Below are positions 45,481-57,217 of a stretch of DNA of 62,000 nt, piece after piece; the stretch's first letter is position 1, and every line of letters begins with the position of its first letter. The position numbers and the translations under genes were made by a program. This DNA comes from Cryptomeria japonica (Eukaryota; Streptophyta; Pinopsida; Cupressales; Cupressaceae), in the NCBI RefSeq assembly GCF_030272615.1, contig NC_081413.1:719897867-719959866 (forward strand), given 5' to 3'. The notes under the pieces are model-generated. The model saw only the letters and a program-made list of their open reading frames with translations, ran no database searches and was not told where the DNA came from.

Positions 45481-45482
45481 AT

Positions 45483-45494
45483 TGGTATCAGAGC
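45483..45494 (+). other. E6 primer binding site (tRNA-iMet)
   Basis: TGGTATCAGAGC, 12 of 12. Confidence 0.9.
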
Positions 45495-45537
45495 TCTGGT
45501 CCTCTTTGTAGAAGCTTAACCACTTGAGGAAGATCCT

Positions 45538-46495
45538 ATGGCATCTAATAGTTCAAGTTCATCTAGTTCATCTGTTGTTGTCTTTCAAAGATAAATTCCT
45601 AGGCTTGATGGAACAAATTACAGAGTATGGAAGATTCAGATGGATACTCATATGAGATGTCTTGGTAAGGAAATTTGGGAGATCATAGAGAAAGGGGTTA
45701 CTCCTTTTAATCTGGCATCTAGCAATCCTCCTCCAGTAAACTTGGATAAGGAGCTTGAGAATGATTGTAGATCTAGAGAAGGCCTCTTGTGTGCACTTTC
45801 TGATCAGAAAATAATGGGATTAATTGACAAATCAATAGCAAAGGCTATATGGGACAAGTTGGAGACTCTAAATAAAGGTGACCCTAATATTAAGATTTCT
45901 AAATTTGATGGTTATCGGGTGAGATATGAAAATTACAATATGGAAGAAGATGAAAGGATTACTGCATTTATGGAAAGGGTAAATGAAATTGTTATGGGAA
46001 TTCAATATTGTGGTGGATCTCTGAGTGAAGATGAAATAGTTTCTAAAGTTTTGAGATCTTTACCACTAGCTTATAAGATGAAGGCTACTACAATTAATGC
46101 ATTAAGAAAAATGGCAAATACTTCTGTCAATAGAGATACCTTGGTTGGGAAATTATCTTCTTTTGAGCTTGAAGAATTTGGACCTTCTGGAGCTATGAAG
46201 TCTGAACCTGCTTTTCATGCATTTACATCATCAACTAGAAAGAAATATTGCAAAGCTTTTTATGTAAAGGAATTAGAAGATATGAAGAGGGAAGATGAAT
46301 AATTTGAGCAGCTTGAAGCCCTATTTGTTAGAAGAGTGCTTAAAGACCAGTAGGAAGTAAGTATGAAGGAAAATCACCCTTTAAATGTTTTGCATGTAAT
46401 AAGATAGGTCATTTTGCATCTAGATGTCCTAAAAGGAATTCAAGATTTGAAGAAATGGCTAGAAGATCTTTTAAGCCTAACCCTAAATATTAGAA
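45538..46495 (+). pseudogene. gag: E6 gag
   Basis: The start at 45,538 opens a Ser-rich leader. A TAA near 45,592 precedes PRLDGTNYRVWKIQM. The main open part (45,640-46,302) carries AKAIWDKLETLNKGD, ERITAFMERVNEIVMG and EDEIVSKVLRSLP. After a TAA at 46,300 and a lost base near 46,346, the zinc knuckle CFACNKIGHFASRC is read at about 46,387-46,430. All four ligands are intact, in contrast to E1, E2 and E5. It ends with a TAG near 46,490. Confidence 0.85.
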
Positions 46496-47960
46496 CAAGC
46501 ATAAGTACGGGAGAAACCAAAAAATATCATATTACTTTGCGGATGAGGAAGGTGTGACTGATTCTGGTGATGAACCAGCACAAGACTCTTCTAGTGGTTT
46601 CGGCAATGGAAAGGAATGGGTGTTTTTGGCTATCAAGGAAGATGATCTAGAACTAGAAGAGAATGTACCTGAAGAAAAGGCCCTTCTTGTTAAAATTGAA
46701 GATAAGGATGAATGGGTAATTGACAGTGGATGTTCACATCATATGACTGGAGATAAAAGAAATTTAATATCTTTGCAAGAATTTGATGTCAGTATGGTTA
46801 GATTTGGAGATGACAAAGCATGCATGATCAGAGAAAGAGGAACTATATCATTAGATGGTAAGAACAATACTGATAATGTTTCTTATGTTGAAGGTTTAAG
46901 GCATAATCTTTTGAGTGTAGGAAAGTTGGTGGATAAGGGATTTCAATTACAATTCAAGGATGAAAAATGCAAGATCATTAATAGATCTGGATTGGAGATT
47001 GCAACTGGTACTCAGAAAAAAGGTTATATATTTCATTTGAATTTCGATGAGAAGACATGTTTGATTGCACAAATTGATGAGAGTTGGCTTTGGCACAAAA
47101 GGCTATGTCATGTGAATTTTGATTGCATGGTAAATATCAGTTCAACTAAGGCAGTTAGAGATATACCTAATATTATGAAGCCCTATAATCCTGTATGTAA
47201 AGAATTTCAAATGGGAAAATAGGTTAGAACCTCTTTTAATAACATACAAGTCAAATCTAATGATGTTCTTGATCTTATTCATACTGATTTGTGTGGTCCT
47301 TCTAGAATCAACAGTTTTCAAGGTGATAGATATTTTATGCTAATCATTGATGATTATACTAGAATGATGTGGGTTACTTTTCTAAGGGAGAAATATGAGG
47401 CTTTTGAAAAGTTTAAAATATATAAAGCTAAGGTTGAAACTGAGACAAGATTGAAGATCAAGTGTTTAAGGTCAGATCGTGGTGGACAATTCACTTCCAG
47501 TGAGTTTAACAACATTTGCGAGAAGCATGGCATAAGGAGACAATTTTCATCTCCCCAGACACCTCAGCAAAATTGAGTTGTGGAAAGGAAGAACAGAACT
47601 ATCTTGGATGCTGGTAGAACCATGATGATGGAAGCTAATCTACCTCATATCTACTGGAGAAAAGAAGTGAGCACAGCAATTTATACATTCAATAGAATTC
47701 ATATCAAAGGAGAAACCGGTAAGACACCTTATGAATTATGGTTTGGCAATACACCTACAGTTAAGTACTTTAGAATTTTTGGTAGTAAATGTTATATCAA
47801 GAGAGATGATTTCATTGGAAATTTTGATCGTAGATGTGATCAAGGAATATTTCTTGGTTATTCTAATGAAAGAAAAGCATATAGATGTTATAACAAAATA
47901 TTGTAGAGAATTGTGGAGAGCACTAATGTCAAGGTGGATGAGCTAAATAGAAGTCAAATC
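46496..47960 (+). pseudogene. pol: E6 pol: protease and integrase
   Basis: 46,554-47,222 is open for 222 codons with VIDSGCSHHMTGD (protease active site), GLRHNLLSVGKL and LWHKRLCHVNFD. The zinc Cys block is slightly changed (VCKEFQMGK, second Cys lost) before a TAG at 47,220. The integrase core has HTDLCGP, LRSDRGGQFTS and VVERKNR, so the DDE residues are all legible. A TGA at 47,574 sits just before VVERKNR. 47,580-47,906 holds RIHIKGETGKTPYELWF and FGSKCYIKRDDFIGNFD. Confidence 0.85.
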
Positions 47961-48099
47961 AAAATTTATGAGCAAAACGGGCAGTGGAAATGATCATAAT
48001 TGAACTGGTAACACCTTTACCGAAATAGAATGTTGAACCATTTACTCTAGAAGTATCAAAAAATTCAATAGTAACTAAAGATTAGGGAAGAGGAACAGA

Positions 48100-48960
48100 G
48101 AATCAGAAGACTCCTAGGTATGTAAGGTTGAATCATTCAGAAGATCAGATCACTGGGGATAAGAACAAAGGAGTGATGACAAGTAGAAGATTGCCAGCTA
48201 ATGAGGTATGTTTAATTTCTCAAGTTGAACTGGTATCTGAAACTGAAGCATGTAAAGATGAATGTTGGATGAAAGCTATGGAAGAAAAATTAGATCCGAT
48301 AGAGAAGAATAACACATGGATTTTAGTTCCCCGACCTAAAACTAAGAATGTTGTTGGAACTAAATGGGTTTTTTAAGAATAAACTAAATGAATATGGATA
48401 AGTTGTGAGGAATAAAGCTAGATTGGTTTGTAATGGATATTCTCAGAAGGAAGGAATTTATTATGGAGAAACTTTTGCACCTATAGCTAGGATTGAAGTT
48501 GTAAGAAAGCTAGGAATAAAGCTAGATTATTTCTTGCCTATGTTGTACATAAAAACTACAAGGTTTATTAGATAGATGTTAAGTGTGCTTTTCTGAATGG
48601 GGATCTTGATGAGGAAGTTTATATTGAGAAACCTGATGGTTTTTCACTTTTAGATGATAAAAAATATGGTTTGCGGGTTAGAGAAAGCTTTATATGGATT
48701 GAAACAAGCACCTAGAGCTTGGTATGCAAGGTTGGACAAATGTCTTTTGAAACTTGGTTTCACTAAAGGTAATGCTGACAGAAATCTATATCTTAAAGTC
48801 ACTAATGATGATATACTGATTATTGAGGTCTTTGTTGATGATATCATTTTTGGAGGTGAGGATAAGTTGTGTATGGAATTTTCTATAAATATGGAGAATG
48901 AATTTGAAATATCTATGATTGGGGAAATGAATTTTTTCTTAGGTTTTCAGATATCTCGGA
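48100..48960 (+). pseudogene. pol: E6 pol: reverse transcriptase
   Basis: 48,128-48,376 holds the N-terminal part to KNVVGTKWVF and is then broken by an extra T and further shifts. The middle (48,377-48,650) still shows [17 protein letters not shown] and a duplicated 'gctaggaataaagctaga' segment. From 48,654 the frame is open again: [16 protein letters not shown], then VFVDDIIFGGED (catalytic Asp pair) and EMNFFLGFQIS. Confidence 0.85.
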
Positions 48961-49757
48961 CTGGTAAAGGTATTTTCATCTATCAAACTAAGTATGCTAG
49001 GGAGTTGTTGAAGAAATTTGGTCTAGAAAATTCTAAACCAGTTAGTACTCCTATGGTTACAAGTGATAAATTGTCAAGGAAAGATGAATCTACATCGGTA
49101 AATCCTACAAGATACAAGTCTATGATAGGAGTTCTGCTATATTTGACTCAGACTAGACCGGATATAATGAATGTAGTTTCCATTGCTTCAAAATATCAAA
49201 GTGATCCTAGAGAAAATCATGAGAGTGCGGTGAAAAGATTTTTTAGATACTTACAAGGAACATTTGAATATGGTTTGTGGTATTCTAAAGATGATGACTT
49301 TACTTTATGTGCATATATAGATGTAGATTAGTCAGGTGATGTTGATGACCGGAAGAGTACTTCTGCTGGCTTATTTCATGGATCAACAAGAAACAATCAT
49401 GTACTTCTTTATCTACTATTGAAGTTGAGTATGTTATTGTTGCTACTAACTATACACAAGTTCTATGGATGAAGCAAATGTTCAAGGACATAAAAGTTCA
49501 TTGCAATGGATCGGTAGTTATTCACTGTGATATCTTTGCTACTATAGACATATCAAAGAATACGGTATTTCACTCTAAGACAAAGTACATATCTATCAAG
49601 TATAACTTTTTGAAGGAGAAGGTGGAAGAAAATTAAGATTGGTTTATGTGAACACTAAAGAGCAGATTGGAGACATCTTCACTAAACCTTTCCCTAAAGA
49701 ATCATTTGAGTACCTCAAAGACAGATTAGGGGTTTTTGCCCCTCTGGTAGAAACCTG
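48961..49757 (+). pseudogene. pol: E6 pol: RNase H
   Basis: TRPDIMNVVSIASKYQ and ENHESAVKRFFRYLQG are open to 49,331. A TAG there replaces Trp in the DANWAGD motif. Then DDRKSTSAG, STIEVEYV, a CDI block in place of CDNT, HSKTKYISIKYNFLKE and TKEQIGDIFTKPFPKESFEYL follow with shifts near 49,370 and 49,630. Confidence 0.8.
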
Positions 49758-49907
49758 ATTGATACTATTTGGCATCAATCTGGTATGCATTATCAGAGCT
49801 ATCATTCTGGATTGATGTGGTGATGCTACTACTCAAGGGGAGTAGTTAGCATTCAGTGGTTTATGATTTTGCTTTGATATTTATGTTAGATTCTTGTCAT
49901 TGATGTC

Positions 49908-50115
49908 AAAGGGGGAGAGATATTCATGTGAAAAACTTAAGGAGTTATATACATTAGGGGGATAAATTTATAGAAGTTAATTGAGATGTCATCTATAGGG
50001 AGAGTATGGATCATAAGTTCATTGCTATATTTTTATGTGGGAGATTTGTTTGGCATTTCTTGGCACTTGGATATTTTTCACATCTAATGTTTCCATCAAT
50101 GCCAAAGTGGGAGAT
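49908..50115 (+). other. E6 doubled polypurine tract
   Basis: AAAGGGGGAGAGA at 49,908-49,920 and AAAGTGGGAGAT at 50,104-50,115. The LTR-proximal one has a T interruption. Confidence 0.7.
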
Positions 50116-51143
50116 TGTTGGAAATTTGGAGGAATTGATTATGTGCTGCATTGATGTTTTGTCATTGATGTCAACACTAGCTGCTTTGGATGTTTACTGG
50201 TATCTATTTGGTCCTGGTAGGATGTATGGTTTATGATCGGTATGATCTGGTATACTCTGGTATGTTTTGTCTTATGGAATTGGCAGAGATTTTCTACTCA
50301 TTCTACTTAGATATATGTTCAGTCAGTTGGTATTGATCTGGTGATCGGATGCTATCCTATTTGTTGGTAAGCTTGGTTTATTGATCCAGTGAGGGTTTCA
50401 CTGACAGAGATTTGTTGAAGATATTTTGATGCTATGCATAAGTGATGTTGGTGCGGCTTCTAGTAGGTTCTCAGGATGTTGATGGTTATCATGTTCATGT
50501 TCTAGTTGATCGGTGGTGTTGCATTCAGCACCGAACCTATTATGTGCTATCTAGGTTATGGACCGGCTTAATGTAACATGTTGATTGGTCTTCTCAATGT
50601 TTTTTCGGGATGACTTAAGGGTTGGATGATATGTGTTTTGCCTTAGGACAACATGTTTTATAATTATGTAATTGGTTTATTGTTTGGGTGGCTGACCTTA
50701 TTGTTTAAGGTTTAGGATTTGTATATATATATATATATATATATATATGATCTCATTGTAGATCAAAATAATTGAATGAATGGAGATGTATGCAAGCGAA
50801 TAATGTAATAATCATTCATGCAGAGGATTTGGTCAATCATAGGTGATCAAGTTGGGTTTATGCAAGAAGTTTAAGTCCTCCAGTATTGAGCTTAACCAGA
50901 ACTATACTTAGGCATAGGAGATGTTATTATTGTAGTTCATTCTTCCTTCTGGATTTTAGTCTAGATTTCTTATGTAGTCAGTGAGACTCCTTTTGTAATG
51001 AGCAATATGCTCTCAGTTGTTGGCCTTCCTACAAGTGTAGGCCCCTCAATTTGTAATCACATACTTACTATAGAAGTATTATCTAACTGTGGGTAGGCTT
51101 CCCATTGTGGTTTTTCCCTTTACTGAGTTTTTCACATACAAAT
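50116..51143 (+). repeat. E6 3' LTR, right end missing
   Basis: TGTTGGAAATTTGG to the module ending CACATACAAAT. About 190 bases present in the 5' LTR after this point are absent. The TATA region is expanded to a 27-base TA run (50,722-50,748). Confidence 0.85.
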
Positions 51144-51589
51144 ATCTTCATTTCTTTTCATGAGGGTCTTTCTAAGAGACATTACCATTTCAATATCTGA
51201 CCATAATGCTTCTTTTTCTTCTTTCTCCTCATGCCAATGTTCATAAAAAGTTGCATTCTCCTTCTCAATCTTAAAGATTTCATGCTCTTTATCTTGAATC
51301 TGATCCTCACCCTTTCTTCTAGCTTCAAGTTCCTTACTCATCCAGATTGTAAGTGCTTCCAACTCTCTTCTTAGGTTAGTCTTCTCACCATTCAACTTCT
51401 CCACTTCTTCAACCAGTGCATCAATGTTGGCCTCATCTAAAGAGATGTTGTCAAAGATCTCCAATAATTGTTTGGTCAGTTCTTTCCTTTTAGATAGTGA
51501 TGTCCTATATTTGTCTCTTAGGGTTTCAAGTCTTCCTTGGTTTCAGAAAGTTCTCTAGCCATCTATCTATAGCTCATTTCTTCCCCCAT
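51144..51589 (-). pseudogene. E4 coiled-coil protein
   Basis: The likely start is the Met at 51,589, 55 bases after the primer site, where copia elements here start gag. An in-frame TAG after five or six codons and a one-base shift near 51,520 damage the N-terminus. From 51,464 it is open: SLDEANIDALVEEVEKLNGE, then RRELEALTIWMSKELEARR, KEHEIFKIEKENATF and EEKEEKEALW. This is a continuous heptad-like coiled coil of at least 145 residues. It is cut at 51,144 by E6. The E7 copy is nearly identical in protein but differs at many synonymous positions. No gag, zinc-finger or enzyme motif is present. A capsid-like or packaging role would be guesswork. Confidence 0.75.
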
Positions 51590-51643
51590 ATTTGCCTTAG
51601 GATTAGAGATCCCTTCCAAGCAGTTAAGCCTTAAGGAAGTTAT

Positions 51644-51655
51644 GCTCTGATACCA
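51644..51655 (-). other. E4 primer binding site (tRNA-iMet)
   Basis: TGGTATCAGAGC on the minus strand, 12 of 12, two bases from the LTR. Confidence 0.9.
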
Positions 51656-51657
51656 AT

Positions 51658-52767
51658 TGATGAACTTATAAGGCACTGAGAGGGGGGTGAATTAGTGCTA
51701 GTAAAAACAATACAAATCTAATTATTAATTTCACCAACTTAAAACTCAATAGCCATGTAAGAAATAACATCAAGTATGCAATCACCACATAAAGAATAAA
51801 CCACATGACACAAGATTTTATGCATGGAAAACCATGGTGGGAGTTAGTACCCACAAGATCCACTATCTGTAGTATAGAGATCTTGTCGGTTAAGGTCTAC
51901 AACAAGACCCAGTTAGGGGCACACCCTGTTAGAAGTGCTTGGTTAAGAGATTTACAAAAAGGCCATGAGGACCAACCCTATTAGGAGCTACACAAGTTAT
52001 TGGTATTTGTAAACACAAGTTAATGTGTCATCTGGTTAGAGGATTTAATGATCAGACGTATTAGGATCCAACTGCACCCTTGTAAGAGGATTTTCTTGTT
52101 GCAACTATTAGGGAGACAACAATTACAAATAATATTAGTATAATACCTTCAGTGTGTGATAAGATCCACTTCAGAACATTATAGCATCACATATACTTTA
52201 TCTCTCAACTCCTTTGATCATCGCACTATCAAAAAATACAAAATTCGTTCATCATCTTTCACACTATCAAGCTCATATACATATATCCTTTCATACATCA
52301 TCACACATTTAAAATCATCATAAGATCGGCTAGAACCTTGTTATAATTCCCTAGGTTCAATGCATCTAGACAATCTTTTATTGTATGCTTTAGTTATTTT
52401 GGCCACCGATATAACAAATCCAATTCTACATCGTTTTACCGATTTGAGTGATTTTCATCACTACTGATTAGGTCTCCATCAACTAATCTATTATGTCAAA
52501 TAAATATCGTTCACCTGATTGAATATGTACATGCGGTCATGAACATATCTTCATCTGATAGTCTTCAATGTTGTTGTAAAACCACATCATCTCATTCTTC
52601 ATGATTTTCACGTATCGGTTGTCAAAATGTAACATTGTCAGTCTTTTATCGGTTGAAGTCCTAATAACCAGTTCTGAAAAAAATTGTCTCTGCTAACCGG
52701 TTAAGCCTTGCTAGTTGAACTGTAGGAATTAGATGACTTAAATAAACATAGTTTCCATTAATGACAA
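51658..52767 (-). repeat. E4 5' LTR, main part
   Basis: Plus-strand start is TGATGAACTTATAAGG. It matches 39,959-41,090 with about 12-13% differences and is interrupted by E5 at ATGACAA. The remainder is at 59,467-59,583. Its GTGG/CCACGTA module is shortened by a deletion (about 51,824-51,842). Confidence 0.9.
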
Positions 52768-53825
52768 TGTTGGTATTTTACTATGGTTTTGTCATTGATG
52801 TCAACACCTATCAACACTTATCAACTCTGGCACTTTGGAGGATCAGCAATGTTCATCGGAAAGCAAGTGACTTATGTAGAGTCACCGGTATCTGGTACAC
52901 CGACAGGATATATTATTCATCGGCACTTGTAATGACATGGAAAACATCTGGTTATGTCGAAGATATCATTTGGACACTTTGTCTTGGAGATTTGTTCATT
53001 GGAATATTTGTATTTGCATATTTGTTGTTACCGACAAATAGATCCAGGTTATGCACCGACAGGCTTATCTATTCCAGATTAGCATGGCATGCTTTGGAGA
53101 TGATTTTGTTGTTATTGTAAATGCATTAAGCTGACATTTTGAATTGGATATTGCATCAGTTATTGATTTACTTGTAATTATTTTATTTTAATATCTTTTA
53201 GAGCCGAACTACTAAAATTGGTCTTAGGTTATGGTATATATGTAATATCTTATTTGTAAGATCAATATGCGGTAGGGGTAAGGAATTGTAAGAAGGTATA
53301 TGCGAGAATAAGCAGAGCTATACACACAGACATCATTTGAAGGTGAAGCAAGGTTTTTGTAAAGACAGTCAGAACTACACTGGTACTAAATCCAGCATAT
53401 GAAGATGCTATTTTGAGTAGTACATCATTATTGGATTTAACCATCCAATTGTAGTCAATGTGACTCCTATTTATGTTTGAGCAGTGAGCTCTAGGCACTT
53501 GGCCTTTCTACATGTGTAGACCCCATTTGTATGCACATACTATTTGCAGTAGTATCATCTGATTGTGGGTAAGGTTTCCCATCATGGTTTTTCCCCTTAC
53601 AGGGTTTCCACGTACAAATATTGGTGTTATGTGTTGTAGATGTTATTACATTTCTGTTTCATGCATTAATCTTTACCAGAATTGTAATTAACTGATAAAC
53701 TGTCTATCGGCATAAAGTTTTGTTTACCGATATTAAGCATTAAGGTTGGTTAAGTTGTTTTTGGTTTGAATTTATTTGACAACTGATTCACCCCCCCCCC
53801 TCTCAATTGTCTCCAGGACCTAACA
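52768..53825 (+). repeat. E5 5' LTR
   Basis: TGTTGGTATTTTACTATGG to GGACCTAACA. GTGGGTAAGG..CCACGTA module at about 53,566-53,614, C-rich hairpin at 53,778-53,811. Confidence 0.95.
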
Positions 53826-53827
53826 AT

Positions 53828-53839
53828 TAGTATCAGAGC
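53828..53839 (+). other. E5 primer binding site
   Basis: TAGTATCAGAGC, one mismatch to the initiator tRNA complement. Confidence 0.85.
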
Positions 53840-53882
53840 CTAGTCATCTTTTTACAGAAGTTTAACAGCTTAAGGAGATCCA

Positions 53883-54790
53883 ATGTCTACTAACTATTTC
53901 AGGAAAGACAGTCCTAAACTTGATGGAACCAATTGTGGCATATGGAAGATCAGAATGGAGACACATCTAAATTACATTGGAAAAGACATCTAGGATGTTA
54001 CAAAGAATGGCTACATTGCTTCTACTCAAAGTCAGCCTAATCCACCTACCTTGGGAAAAGATGAAGAAAATGATTGCAAAGCAAGAGAAGCACTTTTGAG
54101 TGCATTAACAGATCAGCAAATCATGGGATTATCAGATAGGTCTACTGCTAAAGCTATTTGGGATCATTTGGAAATATTGAATGAAGGAGATTCCACAGTT
54201 AAAATTGTAAAACTTGAAAGCTTCTGAGTCAAGTATGAAAATCTGAAAATGGAAGAAGATGAAAGGATTTCTGCTTTTATGGAAAGAGTAAATGAAATTG
54301 GTTTGGGTATTAAATATTGTGGAGGAACCTTAAGTGAAGATGAAATCATTTCAAAAGTTTTAAGAGGATTGCCACCGGCATATAAAAAGAAAGTTATTGT
54401 TATAAATGAGTTGAGAACAATGCCTAATACATCAGTAACTAGGGATACATTGATTGGAAAACTTTCAGCTTTTAAAATTGAGGAATTTGGTCTTGTTGCT
54501 ACTATAAAGATAGATTTAGCTTTTAAGGAATCAACATCATCTGCACCATCTTTTGACAAATCAGATTGGAAAGTCTTTTATGCAAGAGAACTTGAGGAAA
54601 GCAGGAGAGAAAATGAAGAACTTGAAGAACTTGAAGCACTATTTGCAAGGAAAATGCCTAAAGGTCTAGTTGGAAGTAAGTATGAAGGTAAAGCACCCTT
54701 TAAATGTTTTAACTACAACAAGATTGGTCATATGGCTTCAAGATTCCCTGATAGACATGCTAGACTAAGAGAAGAAGCTAGAAGAACATA
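53883..54790 (+). pseudogene. gag: E5 gag
   Basis: The Met at 53,883 opens YFRKDSPKLDGTNCGIWKI. TAG at 53,991 and TGA at 54,224 replace Trp codons read in E1. From 54,249 the frame stays open for 325 codons into the protease: ERISAFMERVNEIGLG, EDEIISKVLRGLPPAYK and KAPFKCFNYNKIGHMASRF. In the knuckle the second Cys is Tyr (shared with E1 and E2) and the last Cys is Phe (unique to E5). Confidence 0.9.
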
Positions 54791-56372
54791 CAAGCCTAAC
54801 CCTGAATATAAGAGATACAGATTTAAGAAGAATAAAGATAAATCTTGCTATCTTGTTGATGAAGGAGTCACTGATGATTCTGATGAAGATACGGTAGACA
54901 ATGGATGGGTTTTTGTTGCTATAACAGAAGATCAACGGGCACCTACTGTTCAACTAGTAGAGCAGGCCCTAGCAACTAAAGTTGAAGTTAAGGATAAATG
55001 GATCATTGATTCAGGATGTTCACATCATATGACTGGTGATAAAAGTAAATTCTTGAACTTTCAGGAATATAATGGAGGTCTGGTAAGATTTGGAGATGAT
55101 AAAACATGCTTGATCAAAGGAAAAGGTACTATATCTCTTGATGGTAAGCATAATATTGATAATGTTTACTATGTAGAAGGTTTAAAGCATAATATTTTGA
55201 GTGTTGGTCAATTAGTTGAAAAATGATTTCAGTTACAATTCAAGAAAGGTAAATACAAAATTATGAATAGAACTGGTTTGGAAATTGCAACCGGTAATCA
55301 AACTAGAGGTAATATCTTTTATTTGAATAATAGTGAAAAGACATGCTTGATTGCACATATTGATGAAAATTGGCTATGGCATAAGAGACTGTGTCATGTA
55401 AATTTTGATTGCATGGTAAAAATCAGTACTACTAAGGCAGTTAGAGATTTACCTAAGATTGTCAAGCCTCACAATCCGGTATGTAAGGAATGTCAATTTG
55501 GAAAACAAGTTAGAGCATCTTTTAAAAGTATTCCAGAAAAATCCAATAATGCTCTTGACTTGATTCACACTGATTTATGTGGTCCAGCTAGAACTAAAAT
55601 CTTATAAGGTGATAGATATTTCATGCTAATCATTGATGACTATTCTAGAATGTGTTGGGTTACTTTTCTCAGAGAAAAATCAGAAGCACTTGGGAAGTTC
55701 AAACTATTCAAAGCAATGGTAGAGAATGAAACCGGTAAGAAAATCAAATGTCTGAGATCAGATCAAGGAGGTGAATTCACATCTAAGGAATTTAATACAT
55801 TTTGTGAAGTGAATGGAATCAGAAGATAGTTATCAACACCCCGGACACCATAGCAGAATGGAGTTGTAGAAAGGAAAAATAGAACTATCTTGGATGCAAC
55901 CAGAAGTATGTTATCTGAAGAAAATCTACCACATGTATATTGGAGAGAGGGAGTAAGCACAGTGGTCTATACATTCAACAAAGTTCACATCAAAGGAGAA
56001 ACCGGTAAGACCCCTCATGAACTATGGTTTGGTATTACTCATATTCTTAAATATTTTAGAATATTTGGAAGCAAATGCTATATTAGAAGAGATGAGTATA
56101 TTGGCAAATTTGATCCTAGAAGTGATGAAGGAATATTTCTTGGTTATTCATCTAAGAGCAAGGCATATAGATGTTTTAACAAAAGATTGCAGAAAATTGT
56201 TGAGAGTACAAATGTGAAGATTGATGAGCAGTTTAGAGGCAATTCAAGGTATATAAACTTTGAACCGGCAGCAGAGATACTGACAAATGAACCTACATTG
56301 AATCCACCGATACAGAATGAAGATCCAGTTACCTCGGTATCATCTAAAAATTCCACTATAGCTGAGGAATAG
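54791..56372 (+). pseudogene. pol: E5 pol: protease and integrase
   Basis: Protease IIDSGCSHHMTGD lies at about 55,002-55,042 with an intact active site. TGA at 55,224 follows GLKHNILSVGQLVEK. Then LWHKRLCHVNFD and VCKECQFGKQ (zinc site intact), HTDLCGP, LRSDQGGEFTS and VVERKNR with all DDE residues legible. Stops are TAA 55,605, TAG 55,827 and TAG 55,850, all from CAA or CAG. TAG at 56,370-56,372 ends the linker and is at the same codon as TAG 17,289 in E1. Confidence 0.9.
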
Positions 56373-57217
56373 CAGCAAACAAAGACACCCCAATATGTAA
56401 GACTGAATCATTCTGAAAATCAGATAATTGGGAACAACTATCAAGGAGTTATGACAAGAGGAAGACTGGAAAATTAAGAGGTATGTTTTATTTCTCAAAT
56501 TGAACCATCATCAATTAATGAGGCATGTGAAGATAAACACTGGATTAAAGTTATGGAAGAGGAACTAGAACAAATTGAGAAAAGTAACACATGGACATTA
56601 GTTCCCCTGCCTAAAGACAAAAATGTGATTGGAACAAAATGGGTATTCAGAAACAAACTTAATGAAGATGGTAAGGTAATTAGAAATAAAGCAAGACTAG
56701 TGTGTAAGGGATATTCTCAGAAAGAAGGAATTGATTATAATGAAACCTTTGCACCGGTAGCTAGAATTGAGGCAGTCAGATTATTCTTGGCTTTTGCAGC
56801 ACACAAGAACTACAAATATATAAAATGGATATTAAATGTGCATTTTTGAATAGAGATCTTGAAGAAGAAGTTTACATTGAGCAACGTGATGGATTTTCTT
56901 TAACAGATAACAAAGATATGGTTTGCAGGCTAAGGAAAGATTTGTATGGGTTAAAGCAAGCTCCAAGAGCTTGGTATGCTAGATTGGATAAATATCTTTT
57001 GAAGATTGTTTTTTCTAAAGGTAATGCTGACAGCAACTTATACTATAAAGTGACTAATGATGACATTTTGGTTATAGAAGTTTTTGTTGATGATATAATC
57101 TTTGGAGGAGAAGATGAATTATGTAAAGACTTTTCTATTGAAATGCAGCATGAATTTGAAATGTCTATGATTGGAGAGATAAAATTCTTTTTTAGGATTG
57201 CATATTTCACATACTAA
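56373..57217 (+). pseudogene. pol: E5 pol: reverse transcriptase
   Basis: TAA at 56,474 (from GAA), then [30 protein letters not shown] and [11 protein letters not shown] lost G near 56,813 shifts the frame; reading resumes at 56,825 with [26 protein letters not shown] and FVDDIIFGGEDE. A gained T near 57,192 disrupts the FFLGLHIS block and ends the frame at 57,217. Confidence 0.9.

Larger units (their letters stand above)
43476..51143 (+). mobile_element. E6: Ty1/copia retrotransposon nested in E4
   Basis: E6 has a 5' LTR (split by a solo LTR), primer site, gag, protease, integrase, reverse transcriptase, RNase H, polypurine tract and a 3' LTR lacking its last 190 or so bases. LTR halves differ by about 13%, so it is old. 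It is related to E1/E5 in gag and pol but has its own LTR. The truncated right end meets E4's coiled-coil ORF at about 51,144, so no target duplication can be read. Confidence 0.85.

Noticed and set aside
52761-53120. Open frame of 119 codons in the E5 LTR, repeated at 58,298-58,762
   Set aside because: It lies within the LTRs, has no known domain and is open in both copies only because the LTRs are nearly identical.
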